Below are positions 56,214 to 63,866 of a stretch of 64,000 nucleotides of DNA, in pieces; positions within the stretch are counted from its first letter, which is position 1; every line of letters starts with the position of its first letter. The notes beneath the pieces were generated by a model. It ran no database searches, was not told where the DNA came from, and worked only from the letters and a program-made list of their open reading frames with translations. This DNA is from Mucilaginibacter achroorhodeus (GTDB lineage: Bacteria; Bacteroidota; Bacteroidia; Sphingobacteriales; Sphingobacteriaceae). Location of the stretch: the NCBI RefSeq assembly GCF_007846095.1, contig NZ_VOEI01000001.1:248001-312000 (forward strand). The letters are read 5' to 3'. A program made the position numbers and the translations under genes.

Positions 56214-56244
56214 CAAAGCTAAAGTTATTGCCCTTAAAGTCAAA
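56214..56244 (-). promoter_or_regulatory. promoter of sucD with both Bacteroidota boxes
   Basis: On the minus strand TTTG (plus-strand 56241-56244) lies exactly 19 bases before TAGCTTTG (56214-56221). Both boxes match the consensus, and the ATG is 21 bases downstream of the -7 box. Confidence 0.75.
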
Positions 56245-56480
56245 CTTATTTTTAGCCTTGATGGCATTTTTACGTCAAAATATTTTCGCAATTGTTGGCG
56301 GTACCCCGGCCGGCAGGTTTAAAAGATGTTAACCTTAATCAGTTTTTAATTTTTATGCCGGATCTCTCATTGTAAAAACGCCCAATAGAACAAGAAACCG
56401 ATTGGTTTAAGCGGTTAAAAACTGTTAAATATCTTTTAATTAACTTTTTGACTACTTAATTTAGTTGCAAAGCGCCCGCC

Positions 56481-57245
56481 ATGAAAAACCTTGCCTTTTT
56501 AATACTTGTTGTTTTCAGTTTAAAAGTATCGGCGCAAAACGTGAGCGGTTTTGTGGTAGAAAAAGACACCAAAAAACCGATGCCTTTTATCCTTGTATCA
56601 ACAAGCGGAACAAATGTATTCACTAATGAGGCCGGCGGCTTTACCGTACGCGTAAGGCAGATAAGCGATACCATTAAAATAAAAACCATGGGTTATAAAC
56701 CTGTAGTGATCCCGGTAACGCCTTTCAGCGGACAATTAAAATTAATAGAACTCATACCCGAGACCTACCGTTTGCGCGGTGTAACCATCTCTGCTTATAA
56801 ACGCTACCTGCAGGATTCGTTGGATAACCGGCGAATATTTGCAAAACAGTTTGCGTTTAAAGGTCCGGCGCTTACAGATGTGATGCACCATAGCAGCACA
56901 GATGCCCCTTTTGCCTTTGTAAACGTTGACCTGCTATCACTTTATAAAACCATCTTTAAAAAGAAAACGAAGCAATACAGGTTGCAGCAAGCGATGTTAA
57001 GGCTTGAACATGATAATCACGTTGCCCTGCGTTTTAACCGGGGTTTGGTAACCAAAGTAACAGGCATGAAAGGCGATTCTTTAGATACTTTTATGGCCAA
57101 CTATCAGCCGCCTCAATACCTTATAGACGGCATGACGGATTACAACCTGATGCAGTACATCAAAGAGAATTATACGCGCTACAAAAATCTTAGAGGAAAG
57201 GATGCGCCCACACAAGTTGATTTTAAGAAAGGGGTTTTAAATTAG
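56481..57245 (+). CDS. secreted protein with a CarboxypepD-regulatory-like domain
   Basis: 254 residues with a signal peptide (LAFLILVVFSLKVSAQ). Residues about 20-95 match the beta-sandwich CarboxypepD_reg-like domain often found at the start of TonB-dependent receptors (VSGFVVEKDTKKPMPFILVS, FTVRVRQISDTIKIKTMGYK). The rest (about 95-254) is helical and not recognised. It is far too short to be a receptor and has no barrel. Monocistronic, convergent with the DAACS gene. Confidence 0.78.
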   Translation: MKNLAFLILVVFSLKVSAQNVSGFVVEKDTKKPMPFILVSTSGTNVFTNEAGGFTVRVRQISDTIKIKTMGYKPVVIPVTPFSGQLKLIELIPETYRLRGVTISAYKRYLQDSLDNRRIFAKQFAFKGPALTDVMHHSSTDAPFAFVNVDLLSLYKTIFKKKTKQYRLQQAMLRLEHDNHVALRFNRGLVTKVTGMKGDSLDTFMANYQPPQYLIDGMTDYNLMQYIKENYTRYKNLRGKDAPTQVDFKKGVLN

Positions 57246-57255
57246 TACGCCCCCT

Positions 57256-58491
57256 TCAGGAGGCTGTGTGGCTTGAGCTAAACTCCCCCTCACTTTTCGC
57301 GATCACAATAGTAGCCACACCATTGCCTATAACGTTAGTGATAGCACGAGCCTCGCTCATAAAACGATCTACTCCCAGCAAAATAGCCACACCCTCTACC
57401 GGGATAACCTTAATGGCGGCCAACGTTGAGGTAAGTACGATAAAGCCGCTCCCTGTTACGCCTGCTGCACCTTTTGAGGTAAGCATTAATATCCCGATGA
57501 TGGTAAGCTGTTGCTCCAATGAAAGATCGATCTTAAAAACCTGTGCTAAAAATATGGTAGCCATTGAAAGATAGATGGTAGTGCCATCCAGGTTAAAGGA
57601 ATAACCGGCCGGAATAACCAAGCCTACCACAGATCTTGAACAGCCAAACTTTTCCAGTTTTTCCATCATCCCCGGCAATGCCGATTCTGATGAGGACGTA
57701 CCCAAAACGATCAGTATTTCCTCTTTGATGTGTTTTAAATACTGCCACAAGCTGAATTTGAACAACGCAGCAATAATGTTGAGCACCACGAAGATGAACA
57801 GAAACATGGTCAGGTAAACCGAGCCCATCAGCATGGCCAATGGCTGCAGCGTTTTTATTCCGTAGGTACTGATGGTGTAAGCCATCCCGCCAAAGGCGCC
57901 AAGCGGGGCAACCTTCATCACTATCTTCATGATATTAAAGAACACCTTGGATAGTTTATCAAACGTTTGTATCAGCGATTCGCCTGCCTTTCCCATGCGG
58001 CTCAAGCCAAAACCAAACAAAATAGCGAAGAACAATATTTGGAGGATATCGCCATCAGCAAAAGCTTTGAACAGGTTCCCCGGAACGATGTGGGCGAAAA
58101 ATTCGCCCCATTTCATGTTAGCGGCGCCCTTTTCATATTCTGCCAGTTTAGACGAATCTACCTTTACGTGGTTATTGATAAAGTTTGAACCAGGCTTAAT
58201 GATATTTGCAACAGCAACGCCTATCACCAAAGCAAGGGTTGTTACCAATTCAAAATAAAGCAAAGCCTTCCCCCCAACCCGGCCAACCTTTTTCATATCG
58301 CTCATACCTGCAATACCCAGCACTATCGTAAAAAAGATGATCGGCGCTATCAGCATGGTGATCAGGCTGATGAAAGTCTTGCTGATCAATTGCGCCGTGG
58401 GTGCAAAATCTTTAAAGTACAAGCCTACCAATACCCCCAGCAGGATAGCAACAATAACCTGGAAAGTAAGATTGGAAAGCAGGCGTTTCAT
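57256..58491 (-). CDS. dicarboxylate/amino acid:cation symporter (DAACS family)
   Basis: 411 residues, about 8 membrane helices plus two hairpin loops. The conserved serine-rich loop GTSSSESALPGM, the SFNLDGTTIYLSMA helix and TSKGAAGVTGSGF are all intact. The family imports C4-dicarboxylates such as succinate, or glutamate/aspartate, with Na+ or H+. Specificity is not fixed by this sequence. A word-like spacer lies upstream. Confidence 0.92.
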   Translation of the reverse strand: MKRLLSNLTFQVIVAILLGVLVGLYFKDFAPTAQLISKTFISLITMLIAPIIFFTIVLGIAGMSDMKKVGRVGGKALLYFELVTTLALVIGVAVANIIKPGSNFINNHVKVDSSKLAEYEKGAANMKWGEFFAHIVPGNLFKAFADGDILQILFFAILFGFGLSRMGKAGESLIQTFDKLSKVFFNIMKIVMKVAPLGAFGGMAYTISTYGIKTLQPLAMLMGSVYLTMFLFIFVVLNIIAALFKFSLWQYLKHIKEEILIVLGTSSSESALPGMMEKLEKFGCSRSVVGLVIPAGYSFNLDGTTIYLSMATIFLAQVFKIDLSLEQQLTIIGILMLTSKGAAGVTGSGFIVLTSTLAAIKVIPVEGVAILLGVDRFMSEARAITNVIGNGVATIVIAKSEGEFSSSHTAS

Positions 58492-58598
58492 GGTTAGAGA
58501 TTAGTTGATCAGAGATTGGTTAATTAGTGGTTATGCAGAGTGTTAAATATAGTGTTTTAGAAATCATTCACTAATCTCTACTCACCAATTAAATCCTT
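58490..58598. repeat. CTAATCTC word-like spacer around the symporter start
   Basis: GGTTAGAGATTAGTTGATCAGAGATTGG, then GGTTAATTAGTGG, then CATTCACTAATCTCTACTCACCAATT: the same words in both orientations. It lies between the DAACS and TauE genes. Confidence 0.5.
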
Positions 58599-59428
58599 CC
58601 CATCACCCCATTATAGATCATTTGCCCGGCGAGGAAGGTTACCACAATGGCAAACACCCATCTTAGCCAGCCTGATGATTTGGTGTGTACCAAAATTTTT
58701 GAACCCGTCATGGCGCCAAGCAATACGCCAATAACCACCGGCATCGAAATGCCCGGATCGATATAGCCACGCTGCAGGTATACCACGGCGCTTGCCGCAG
58801 CCGTTACCCCTATCATGAAATTACTGGTGGTGGTTGATACTTTGAACGGGATACGCATAATGGTATCCATAGCAATAACCTTAAGCGCACCAGAACCAAT
58901 GCCTAACAAACCAGATATAACGCCGGCAAACAGCATCATAAAAAAGCCGCCGCTTACATGGGTTACCCCGTAATCTATCTGCTCGCCTTTACCATTTGGA
59001 TAGCTGCCGTATAGTTTAAGTTTGGCTGCCAGGTAAGTTGGTTTAGCTATAATTGTCTCCGCCTTCTTACGTAGCGACATCAAAGCTGAGAAGATCAGAA
59101 TAAGGCCAAAAAGGATGGCAATAAATTGCGTTGGTATATAAACCGCTATTAATGCGCCAACCAGCGCACCTATGGTAGTAGCTATTTCCAGGAACATCCC
59201 CAGCCGAATATTGGTTATGCCCTCTTTTACATATGCTGCTGCCGAACCCGATGAGGTTGCAATTACCGATATTAAAGAAGCGCCGATAGCATAATGGATG
59301 TTTACACCCAGTAAAATAGTAAGTAAAGGAATGATAACAACACCGCCGCCCAGCCCTGTTAAAGAGCCTAACAACCCGGCGAAATATGCACCTACAAGAA
59401 TAATAGCTGTAAAAACAAGTACCGACAT
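58589..59428 (-). CDS. sulfite exporter TauE/SafE family protein
   Basis: 279 residues with about eight membrane helices and duplicated glycine-rich openings: GLGGGVVIIPLLTILLG in the first half and ISGLLGIGSGALKVIAM in the second. The family moves sulfite, sulfoacetate or related anions, but the substrate is not known in this case. A TACCTTTA box (one mismatch) lies 22 bases upstream of the ATG. Confidence 0.9.
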   Translation of the reverse strand: MSVLVFTAIILVGAYFAGLLGSLTGLGGGVVIIPLLTILLGVNIHYAIGASLISVIATSSGSAAAYVKEGITNIRLGMFLEIATTIGALVGALIAVYIPTQFIAILFGLILIFSALMSLRKKAETIIAKPTYLAAKLKLYGSYPNGKGEQIDYGVTHVSGGFFMMLFAGVISGLLGIGSGALKVIAMDTIMRIPFKVSTTTSNFMIGVTAAASAVVYLQRGYIDPGISMPVVIGVLLGAMTGSKILVHTKSSGWLRWVFAIVVTFLAGQMIYNGVMGRI

Positions 59429-59491
59429 GAGTTGGTATAATTGATTGCGGTAAAGGTAAATTAAGATTTTAAGGTTATGCCATTGCGTTGA

Positions 59492-59836
59492 TTATTCAAT
59501 ATTCAATTTTTGCGCGACTACGTCTTTCAATTTGGAAAGGTCGTCTTGAATTATTGACCAAACAATAGAATCATCGATACCGTCATAATTGTGAATAAGA
59601 ATATTTCTAAACCCAATAATGTCACTATGAAATTCAATTAATTCTTTTGGGTCGATATCTTTTATTTTCTTGACAGCCTCGCCAACTATTCCTAACTGTC
59701 TTTCAATGGCGCTTTTAGTTTTTCGATCAACTGTATATTCTTCAAAAAGATTTATCGGTCCGAGGAATTCCTCTATAAGATTTATGCTACTTACTATGTC
59801 GTTATATAGTTTAGCTTTCCTGTAGTTCTCTCGCAT
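59492..59836 (-). CDS. hepT: HepT-like toxin, HEPN ribonuclease (DUF86)
   Basis: 114 residues, helical. The HEPN ribonuclease motif Rx4HxY is present as R77-NILI-H82-N-Y84, the active site that cleaves RNA. In known pairs, the partner MntA adds AMP to the tyrosine of this motif, blocking it. The start overlaps the MntA stop by 26 bases, so the two are translationally coupled. No other defence or mobile genes are nearby. Confidence 0.92.
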   Translation of the reverse strand: MRENYRKAKLYNDIVSSINLIEEFLGPINLFEEYTVDRKTKSAIERQLGIVGEAVKKIKDIDPKELIEFHSDIIGFRNILIHNYDGIDDSIVWSIIQDDLSKLKDVVAQKLNIE

Positions 59837-60164
59837 AAACTATCTGTTTTGATGTTCCTATGTACTCTTCAAGGATAGGATTTTTTATAGAATCAAAAGT
59901 TAGAAGATCGACCTTTTTTTTAAAATAGCTTTCCAGCTTGCTGTATAGACTCAGCAGTAACTTACCCTTAAAAACGGGGTCTGTTTCGTATAGCTCAACT
60001 ATAAGGTCAACGTCACTATCATCGGTGGCCGTACCTTTTGCTAACGAGCCAAAAGCATAAAGTTCTTTTATCTTATGTACTTCACACAAGTTAATAAACT
60101 CCTGCGATTGAAATATCGGTGAATCCTGAAGCATATGTAAATGTACAAATTTAACCTTATACAT
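59811..60164 (-). CDS. mntA: MntA-like antitoxin nucleotidyltransferase
   Basis: 117 residues. The minimal nucleotidyltransferase motif GSx10DxD is exact: G39-S40, ten residues, D51-V-D53. MntA modifies HepT with AMP from ATP, so it is an enzymatic antitoxin. Translation may begin at M1 (60164) or M11 (60134). It is first in the pair, as is common when the antitoxin must be made first. It diverges from the UbiD-like gene. Confidence 0.9.
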   Translation of the reverse strand: MYKVKFVHLHMLQDSPIFQSQEFINLCEVHKIKELYAFGSLAKGTATDDSDVDLIVELYETDPVFKGKLLLSLYSKLESYFKKKVDLLTFDSIKNPILEEYIGTSKQIVYARELQES

Positions 60165-60175
60165 TAAATCTTGAA

Positions 60176-60183
60176 TATCTTTG
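60176..60183 (+). promoter_or_regulatory. -7-type promoter box for the UbiD-like gene
   Basis: TATCTTTG is an exact match and ends 7 bases before the ATG at 60191. The -33 region is weak (TTTAACC). The box also lies close to the divergent MntA start. Confidence 0.45.
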
Positions 60184-60190
60184 GCACCAA

Positions 60191-62029
60191 ATGGGATACA
60201 AAAGCTTACAAGCCTGCATAGCCGATCTTGAGAAACATGGTCACCTCGTACGCATAAAACAGGAAGTTGACCCTTATCTGCAAATGGCGGCGATACATTT
60301 GCGCGTGTTTGAGAATGAGGGCCCTGCCATACTTTTTGAGAATGTAAAAGGCAGTAAGTTCCCGGCTATATCTAACCTTTTTGGTACGCTGGATAGGTCG
60401 AAATTTATCTTTAGGGATACATTGGAGAAGATAAAAACCCTGGTCGAAATCAAAAACGACCCTATTAAAGCCATTAAAAATCCTTTTAAATATGCCAATA
60501 CTGCCTTAACAGCTTTATCGGCTTTGCCGATGCGTGTAGGCAAAAATGCACCGGTGGCATTTGGCCGTACGCAGATAAGCGAACTACCGCAAGTGGTTAA
60601 CTGGCCCATGGATGGCGGCCCATTTGTAACCATGCCGCAGGTTTATACTGAAGACATTGATAGGCCGGGCATTATGAATGCCAACCTGGGTATGTACCGT
60701 ATCCAGCTTGGCGGTAATGATTACGTGCAAGATAAAGAGATAGGTTTACATTACCAGTTGCACCGCGGTATCGGCGTTCACCAAACCAAGGCCAACGCTA
60801 AAGGGCAACCATTAAAGGTGAGCATATTTGTTGGCGGCCCGCCGTCGCACCCTGTTGCCGCGGTTATGCCGCTGCCCGAGGGATTAAGCGAGATGACTTT
60901 CGCAGGGGCGTTGGGTAACCGTCGCTTCCGTTATTTTTATGATGCTGAGGGTTTCTGTATCTCCGCTGATGCTGATTTTGTGATCACCGGCACGGTTATG
61001 CCGATGGAAAACAAACCCGAAGGCCCGTTTGGCGACCATTTGGGTTATTACAGCCTCACCCACCCTTTCCCGCTGATGAAGGTGCATAATGTTTATCATC
61101 GCAAGGATGCTGTTTGGTCTTTTACGGTAGTGGGCAGACCTCCGCAGGAGGATACAAGTTTTGGCGCACTCATACATGAGATAACTGGTAGTGCTATTCC
61201 AAAAGAAATACCCGGCCTGCACGCCGTTAACGCTGTGGATGCTGCAGGTGTTCACCCTCTGCTTTTTGCCATCGGCAGCGAGCGTTACACGCCTTATGTA
61301 CAAGAACGCCACCCTGCAGAACTGATAACCATTGCCAACCATATTTTGGGTAAAGGGCAATTGAGCCTTGCCAAGTATCTTTTCATTGCGGCGAAGGAAG
61401 ATAACCCTCAATTGAATGTTAATGACATTGGTGCATTCCTGAAACATATTCTGCAACGCGTGGACCTAACCCGCGACCTGCATTTTCATACCCGTACCAC
61501 TATCGATACGCTGGATTACAGCGGCGAAGGCCTTAACAGCGGCAGTAAAGTGGCGGTTACCGTTGCTGGTGCCATCAAACGTGAGTTATGGACGGAGCTG
61601 CCCGCCAGTTTCGATCTGCCGCGCCCTATTGTGAATTACAAAATGGCTATGCCGGGCGTACTGGCCGTAGAAGTGCCAAAGAACATCCGCCAAAGCGATC
61701 TGCCGCTGATACTGGAGTTTCTACAGGAACATTTAGGCGATGCTGATTTAAATGGGTTGCCTTTAATAGTCCTTTGCGACGATGCTGCATTTACTGCCGC
61801 CAGTATCAATAACCTGGTTTGGGTAACGTTTACCCGTAGCAATCCAAGTCATGATATTTACGGTATCAACAGCTTTACCGAGAACAAACACTGGGGCTGC
61901 CGAGGCCCGCTGATCATTGATGCACGTATAAAACCGCACCATGCCCCTGTATTGGAACGCGACCCTGCAGTTGAGAAAACCGTTGATGCTATGGGTGCCA
62001 AAGGCGGTGTGTTGCATGGGATAATTTAA
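60191..62029 (+). CDS. UbiD family decarboxylase
   Basis: 612 residues, a little longer than the 490-500 of E. coli UbiD. Prenylated-FMN-binding and catalytic regions are visible: NLGMYRIQLGGNDYVQ, LPEGLSEMTFAGAL, then NKPEGPFGDHLGYYS, which contributes the catalytic glutamate. The family removes a carboxyl group from aromatic or unsaturated acids with prFMN made by UbiX. With the UbiA-like protein at 25063, it could act in menaquinone synthesis by the futalosine route (inference). A broader role cannot be excluded. Confidence 0.9.
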   Translation: MGYKSLQACIADLEKHGHLVRIKQEVDPYLQMAAIHLRVFENEGPAILFENVKGSKFPAISNLFGTLDRSKFIFRDTLEKIKTLVEIKNDPIKAIKNPFKYANTALTALSALPMRVGKNAPVAFGRTQISELPQVVNWPMDGGPFVTMPQVYTEDIDRPGIMNANLGMYRIQLGGNDYVQDKEIGLHYQLHRGIGVHQTKANAKGQPLKVSIFVGGPPSHPVAAVMPLPEGLSEMTFAGALGNRRFRYFYDAEGFCISADADFVITGTVMPMENKPEGPFGDHLGYYSLTHPFPLMKVHNVYHRKDAVWSFTVVGRPPQEDTSFGALIHEITGSAIPKEIPGLHAVNAVDAAGVHPLLFAIGSERYTPYVQERHPAELITIANHILGKGQLSLAKYLFIAAKEDNPQLNVNDIGAFLKHILQRVDLTRDLHFHTRTTIDTLDYSGEGLNSGSKVAVTVAGAIKRELWTELPASFDLPRPIVNYKMAMPGVLAVEVPKNIRQSDLPLILEFLQEHLGDADLNGLPLIVLCDDAAFTAASINNLVWVTFTRSNPSHDIYGINSFTENKHWGCRGPLIIDARIKPHHAPVLERDPAVEKTVDAMGAKGGVLHGII

Positions 62030-62128
62030 ACAAAGATTTGATGGTGAGGTGGACTAACAGCTCATTAGGCGAAAGGGTGTTCGAAAAGTTCAGACTGACA
62101 GCGACAAGCTCAGATCAAAAGCGAAAGT

Positions 62129-62170
62129 GTTCACGTTCACGGCATGAACACTCGTGAACACCGTGAACGC
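62129..62170. repeat. GTTCACG/CGTGAAC dyad repeat, copy 2
   Basis: GTTCACGTTCACGGCATGAA, then CACTCGTGAACACCGTGAACGC. Nearly identical to the element at 33029 over 42 bases. Confidence 0.75.
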
Positions 62171-62220
62171 TGACCCATATTTGTCAGTAAAACTACAACA
62201 CATCGCGCATTTACTTTTCA

Positions 62221-62294
62221 CCCTCTTTGCGAAGCAGAGAGGGTCGCGCACGAAGTGTCGCGGGGTGAGTTACCTCGCAAATTTACTCACCCCG
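62221..62294. repeat. two adjacent GC-rich hairpins
   Basis: CCCTCTTTGC/GCAGAGAGGG (with GAA loop) and CGGGGTGAGT/ACTCACCCCG (14-base loop). The first resembles the hairpin at 27831-27857. Confidence 0.6.
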
Positions 62295-62613
62295 ACATCT
62301 CAGCCTACCGGCGGATCGTCGCATCTCTCTTCGCTTCGCGAAAAGAGGATAGGAAAATTTCTTGCTATTTACTATCCCAAAACTTTAATCCTGATAATTC
62401 ATTAATCCCGTGAATCCTGATTCAGACAACCTTTGCGTTAGGGATTGCAGTGGATACAGGCCATGTGCCTAATGCCCGGCGGCGTATGAACGAAAAGCCC
62501 GGCCTGCCTAACGGCGGTAAACGCCCAAATCAAAGCCGTTCTGTAAAAAACTGGTCACTAATCTCCGGCCTCTAATCTCTAATTATTATCTTAGCGACCT
62601 TTAATATTTGAAC

Positions 62614-63492
62614 ATGAACAGATTTCACGGAACAGGAGTGGCAATGGTTACTCCTTTTCAGGCAGACGGAGAGGTGGACTACCCGGCTTTAAGTAAGCTG
62701 ATAGGCCACCTGATTGATGGCGGGGTGGAGTACCTCGTATCATTAGGTACAACCGGCGAAAGCGCCACATTGACTAAGGAAGAGAAGAAGAAGGTGTGGG
62801 AGTTTACTGCTAAGACCGTGAATAAACGTGTTGCGCTTGTTGCCGGTATTGGCGGCAACAACACACGCGAAACTGTTGCCGAAATTGCTGAATTTAATAT
62901 CGATGGCTATGATGCAATCCTTTCGGCAAGTCCGCATTATAATAAGCCTACGCAAGAAGGTATTTACCAGCACTACAAGGCTATCGCCGAAGCTGCAAAA
63001 CTACCGATCATCCTGTACAACGTACCAAGCCGCACAGGCTCTTCTGTGGCTGCAGAAACTACCGTGCGTTTAGCCAAAGAATTTAAGAACATCATCGGTA
63101 TAAAGGAAGCATCCGGGAATTTCGATCTGCTGAACCAACTGTTCCGCGATAAACCGGAAGATTTTTTGGTGATATCCGGCGATGATCCCATCTCGTTACA
63201 AATGGTTGCAATGGGCGGCGTTGGTGTGATATCTGTAGTTGGTAACGCTTTGCCGCGCCAGTTTTCAGACATGATCAGAAAATGCCTTGCGGGCGATTTT
63301 AAAGGCGCACACGCTTCGCATTATAGTATGATAGAGTTTACACGCCTTATGTTTGCCGAAGGCAGCCCGGCAGGTGTAAAATCAGCACTGAGGCAATTAG
63401 GCGTTTGCGAAGATACCATACGCCTTCCGCTGGTTAATATTAGCGCCGCTGCTGATGCTAAGATCGGCGAGCAGTTGAAGGTGGTGAAGTAA
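62614..63492 (+). CDS. dapA: 4-hydroxy-tetrahydrodipicolinate synthase
   Basis: 292 residues from the ATG at 62614. A TTG two codons earlier is possible but unneeded. K164 (in IIGIKEASGN) forms the Schiff base with pyruvate; Y135 (in YNVPSRTG) and the TTGE loop (GTTGESATL) complete the active site. It joins pyruvate and aspartate semialdehyde in lysine and diaminopimelate synthesis, the latter needed for peptidoglycan. Standard length. A palindromic repeat follows. Confidence 0.97.
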   Translation: MNRFHGTGVAMVTPFQADGEVDYPALSKLIGHLIDGGVEYLVSLGTTGESATLTKEEKKKVWEFTAKTVNKRVALVAGIGGNNTRETVAEIAEFNIDGYDAILSASPHYNKPTQEGIYQHYKAIAEAAKLPIILYNVPSRTGSSVAAETTVRLAKEFKNIIGIKEASGNFDLLNQLFRDKPEDFLVISGDDPISLQMVAMGGVGVISVVGNALPRQFSDMIRKCLAGDFKGAHASHYSMIEFTRLMFAEGSPAGVKSALRQLGVCEDTIRLPLVNISAAADAKIGEQLKVVK

Positions 63493-63514
63493 GAGCCCCG
63501 TCTTTTGCATACCC

Positions 63515-63602
63515 ATGTCATTGCGAGGATCGTGAGCGACGTAGCAATCTCCTCGCTTACATTAACGCGAGGAGATTGCCGCTCTATCGCTCGCAATGAC
63601 AT
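63515..63602. repeat. double palindrome, ATGTCATTGCGAG type
   Basis: Outer arms ATGTCATTGCGAG (63515-63527) and CTCGCAATGACAT (63590-63602) are perfect. Inner arms GCAATCTCCTCG (63544-63555) and CGAGGAGATTGC (63568-63579) are perfect too. Confidence 0.9.
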
Positions 63603-63620
63603 ATAGAATAATAATCAAAT

Positions 63621-63657
63621 AAAAAATCCGGTAACTTCTCAGCTGCCGGATTTTTTA
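63621..63657. terminator. intrinsic terminator of the histone H1-like gene
   Basis: AAAAAATCCGG (63621-63631) and CCGGATTTTTT (63646-63656) pair around a short loop. It lies beyond the minus-strand stop at 63690 and is symmetrical, so it could also stop transcripts from dapA. Confidence 0.88.
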
Positions 63658-63689
63658 TTTTAAAAGTAAATTAACCTTATGCGGGCAAA

Positions 63690-63866
63690 TTATTCTTTGT
63701 TTTTGGTATCCTGAACCTCAAGACGGATAGCTTGTGCTAAGTTCTTAAGATCCTGCATACCTTTACGAACGCGGGTACCAGCAGCGCTGTTACCTTTGTT
63801 GTAAAATTTGTCAGCATCTGCCTCTAATGATGCAACCAGTTGTTTTACTTCTTCGAATTTTTTCAT
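63690..63866 (-). CDS. histone H1-like protein (Hc1-type)
   Basis: 58 residues: KKFEEVKQLVASLEADADKF, then YNKGNSAAGTRVRKGMQDLK, and NLAQAIRLEVQDTKNKE. It matches the short Hc1-type proteins common in Bacteroidota. The lysine-rich, helical character suggests DNA compaction, but bacteroidete members are not well studied. The start has a Shine-Dalgarno-like AAGGAGTAG sequence 7 bases upstream (63871-63880), as for nrdA. A terminator follows. Confidence 0.85.
   Translation of the reverse strand: MKKFEEVKQLVASLEADADKFYNKGNSAAGTRVRKGMQDLKNLAQAIRLEVQDTKNKE

Larger units (their letters stand above)
62030..62613. other. 584-base spacer with several repeats; no gene seen
   Basis: It holds the second GTTCACG/CGTGAAC element (62129-62170). 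CCCTCTTTGC-GAA-GCAGAGAGGG (62221-62243) and CGGGGTGAGT / ACTCACCCCG (62261-62270, 62285-62294) follow; each is a well-formed hairpin. Then AATCCTGATAATTCATTAATCC words, a GC-rich stretch, and CTAATCTCC words ahead of dapA. An 83-codon frame runs through the hairpins and is not convincing. The near-consensus -7 box AATATTTG precedes dapA by 3 bases. Confidence 0.6.

Noticed and set aside
56193..56291. Extended start for sucD
   Set aside because: A well-formed promoter lies within the extension, and the shorter form has normal family length.
59492..60164. HepT/MntA as part of a larger defence island or prophage
   Set aside because: Flanking genes are transport and decarboxylase genes with normal composition; no integrase, restriction or phage gene is present.
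62154..62405. 83-codon frame in the 62 kb spacer
   Set aside because: It runs through two GC-rich hairpins that look like repeats rather than coding sequence.
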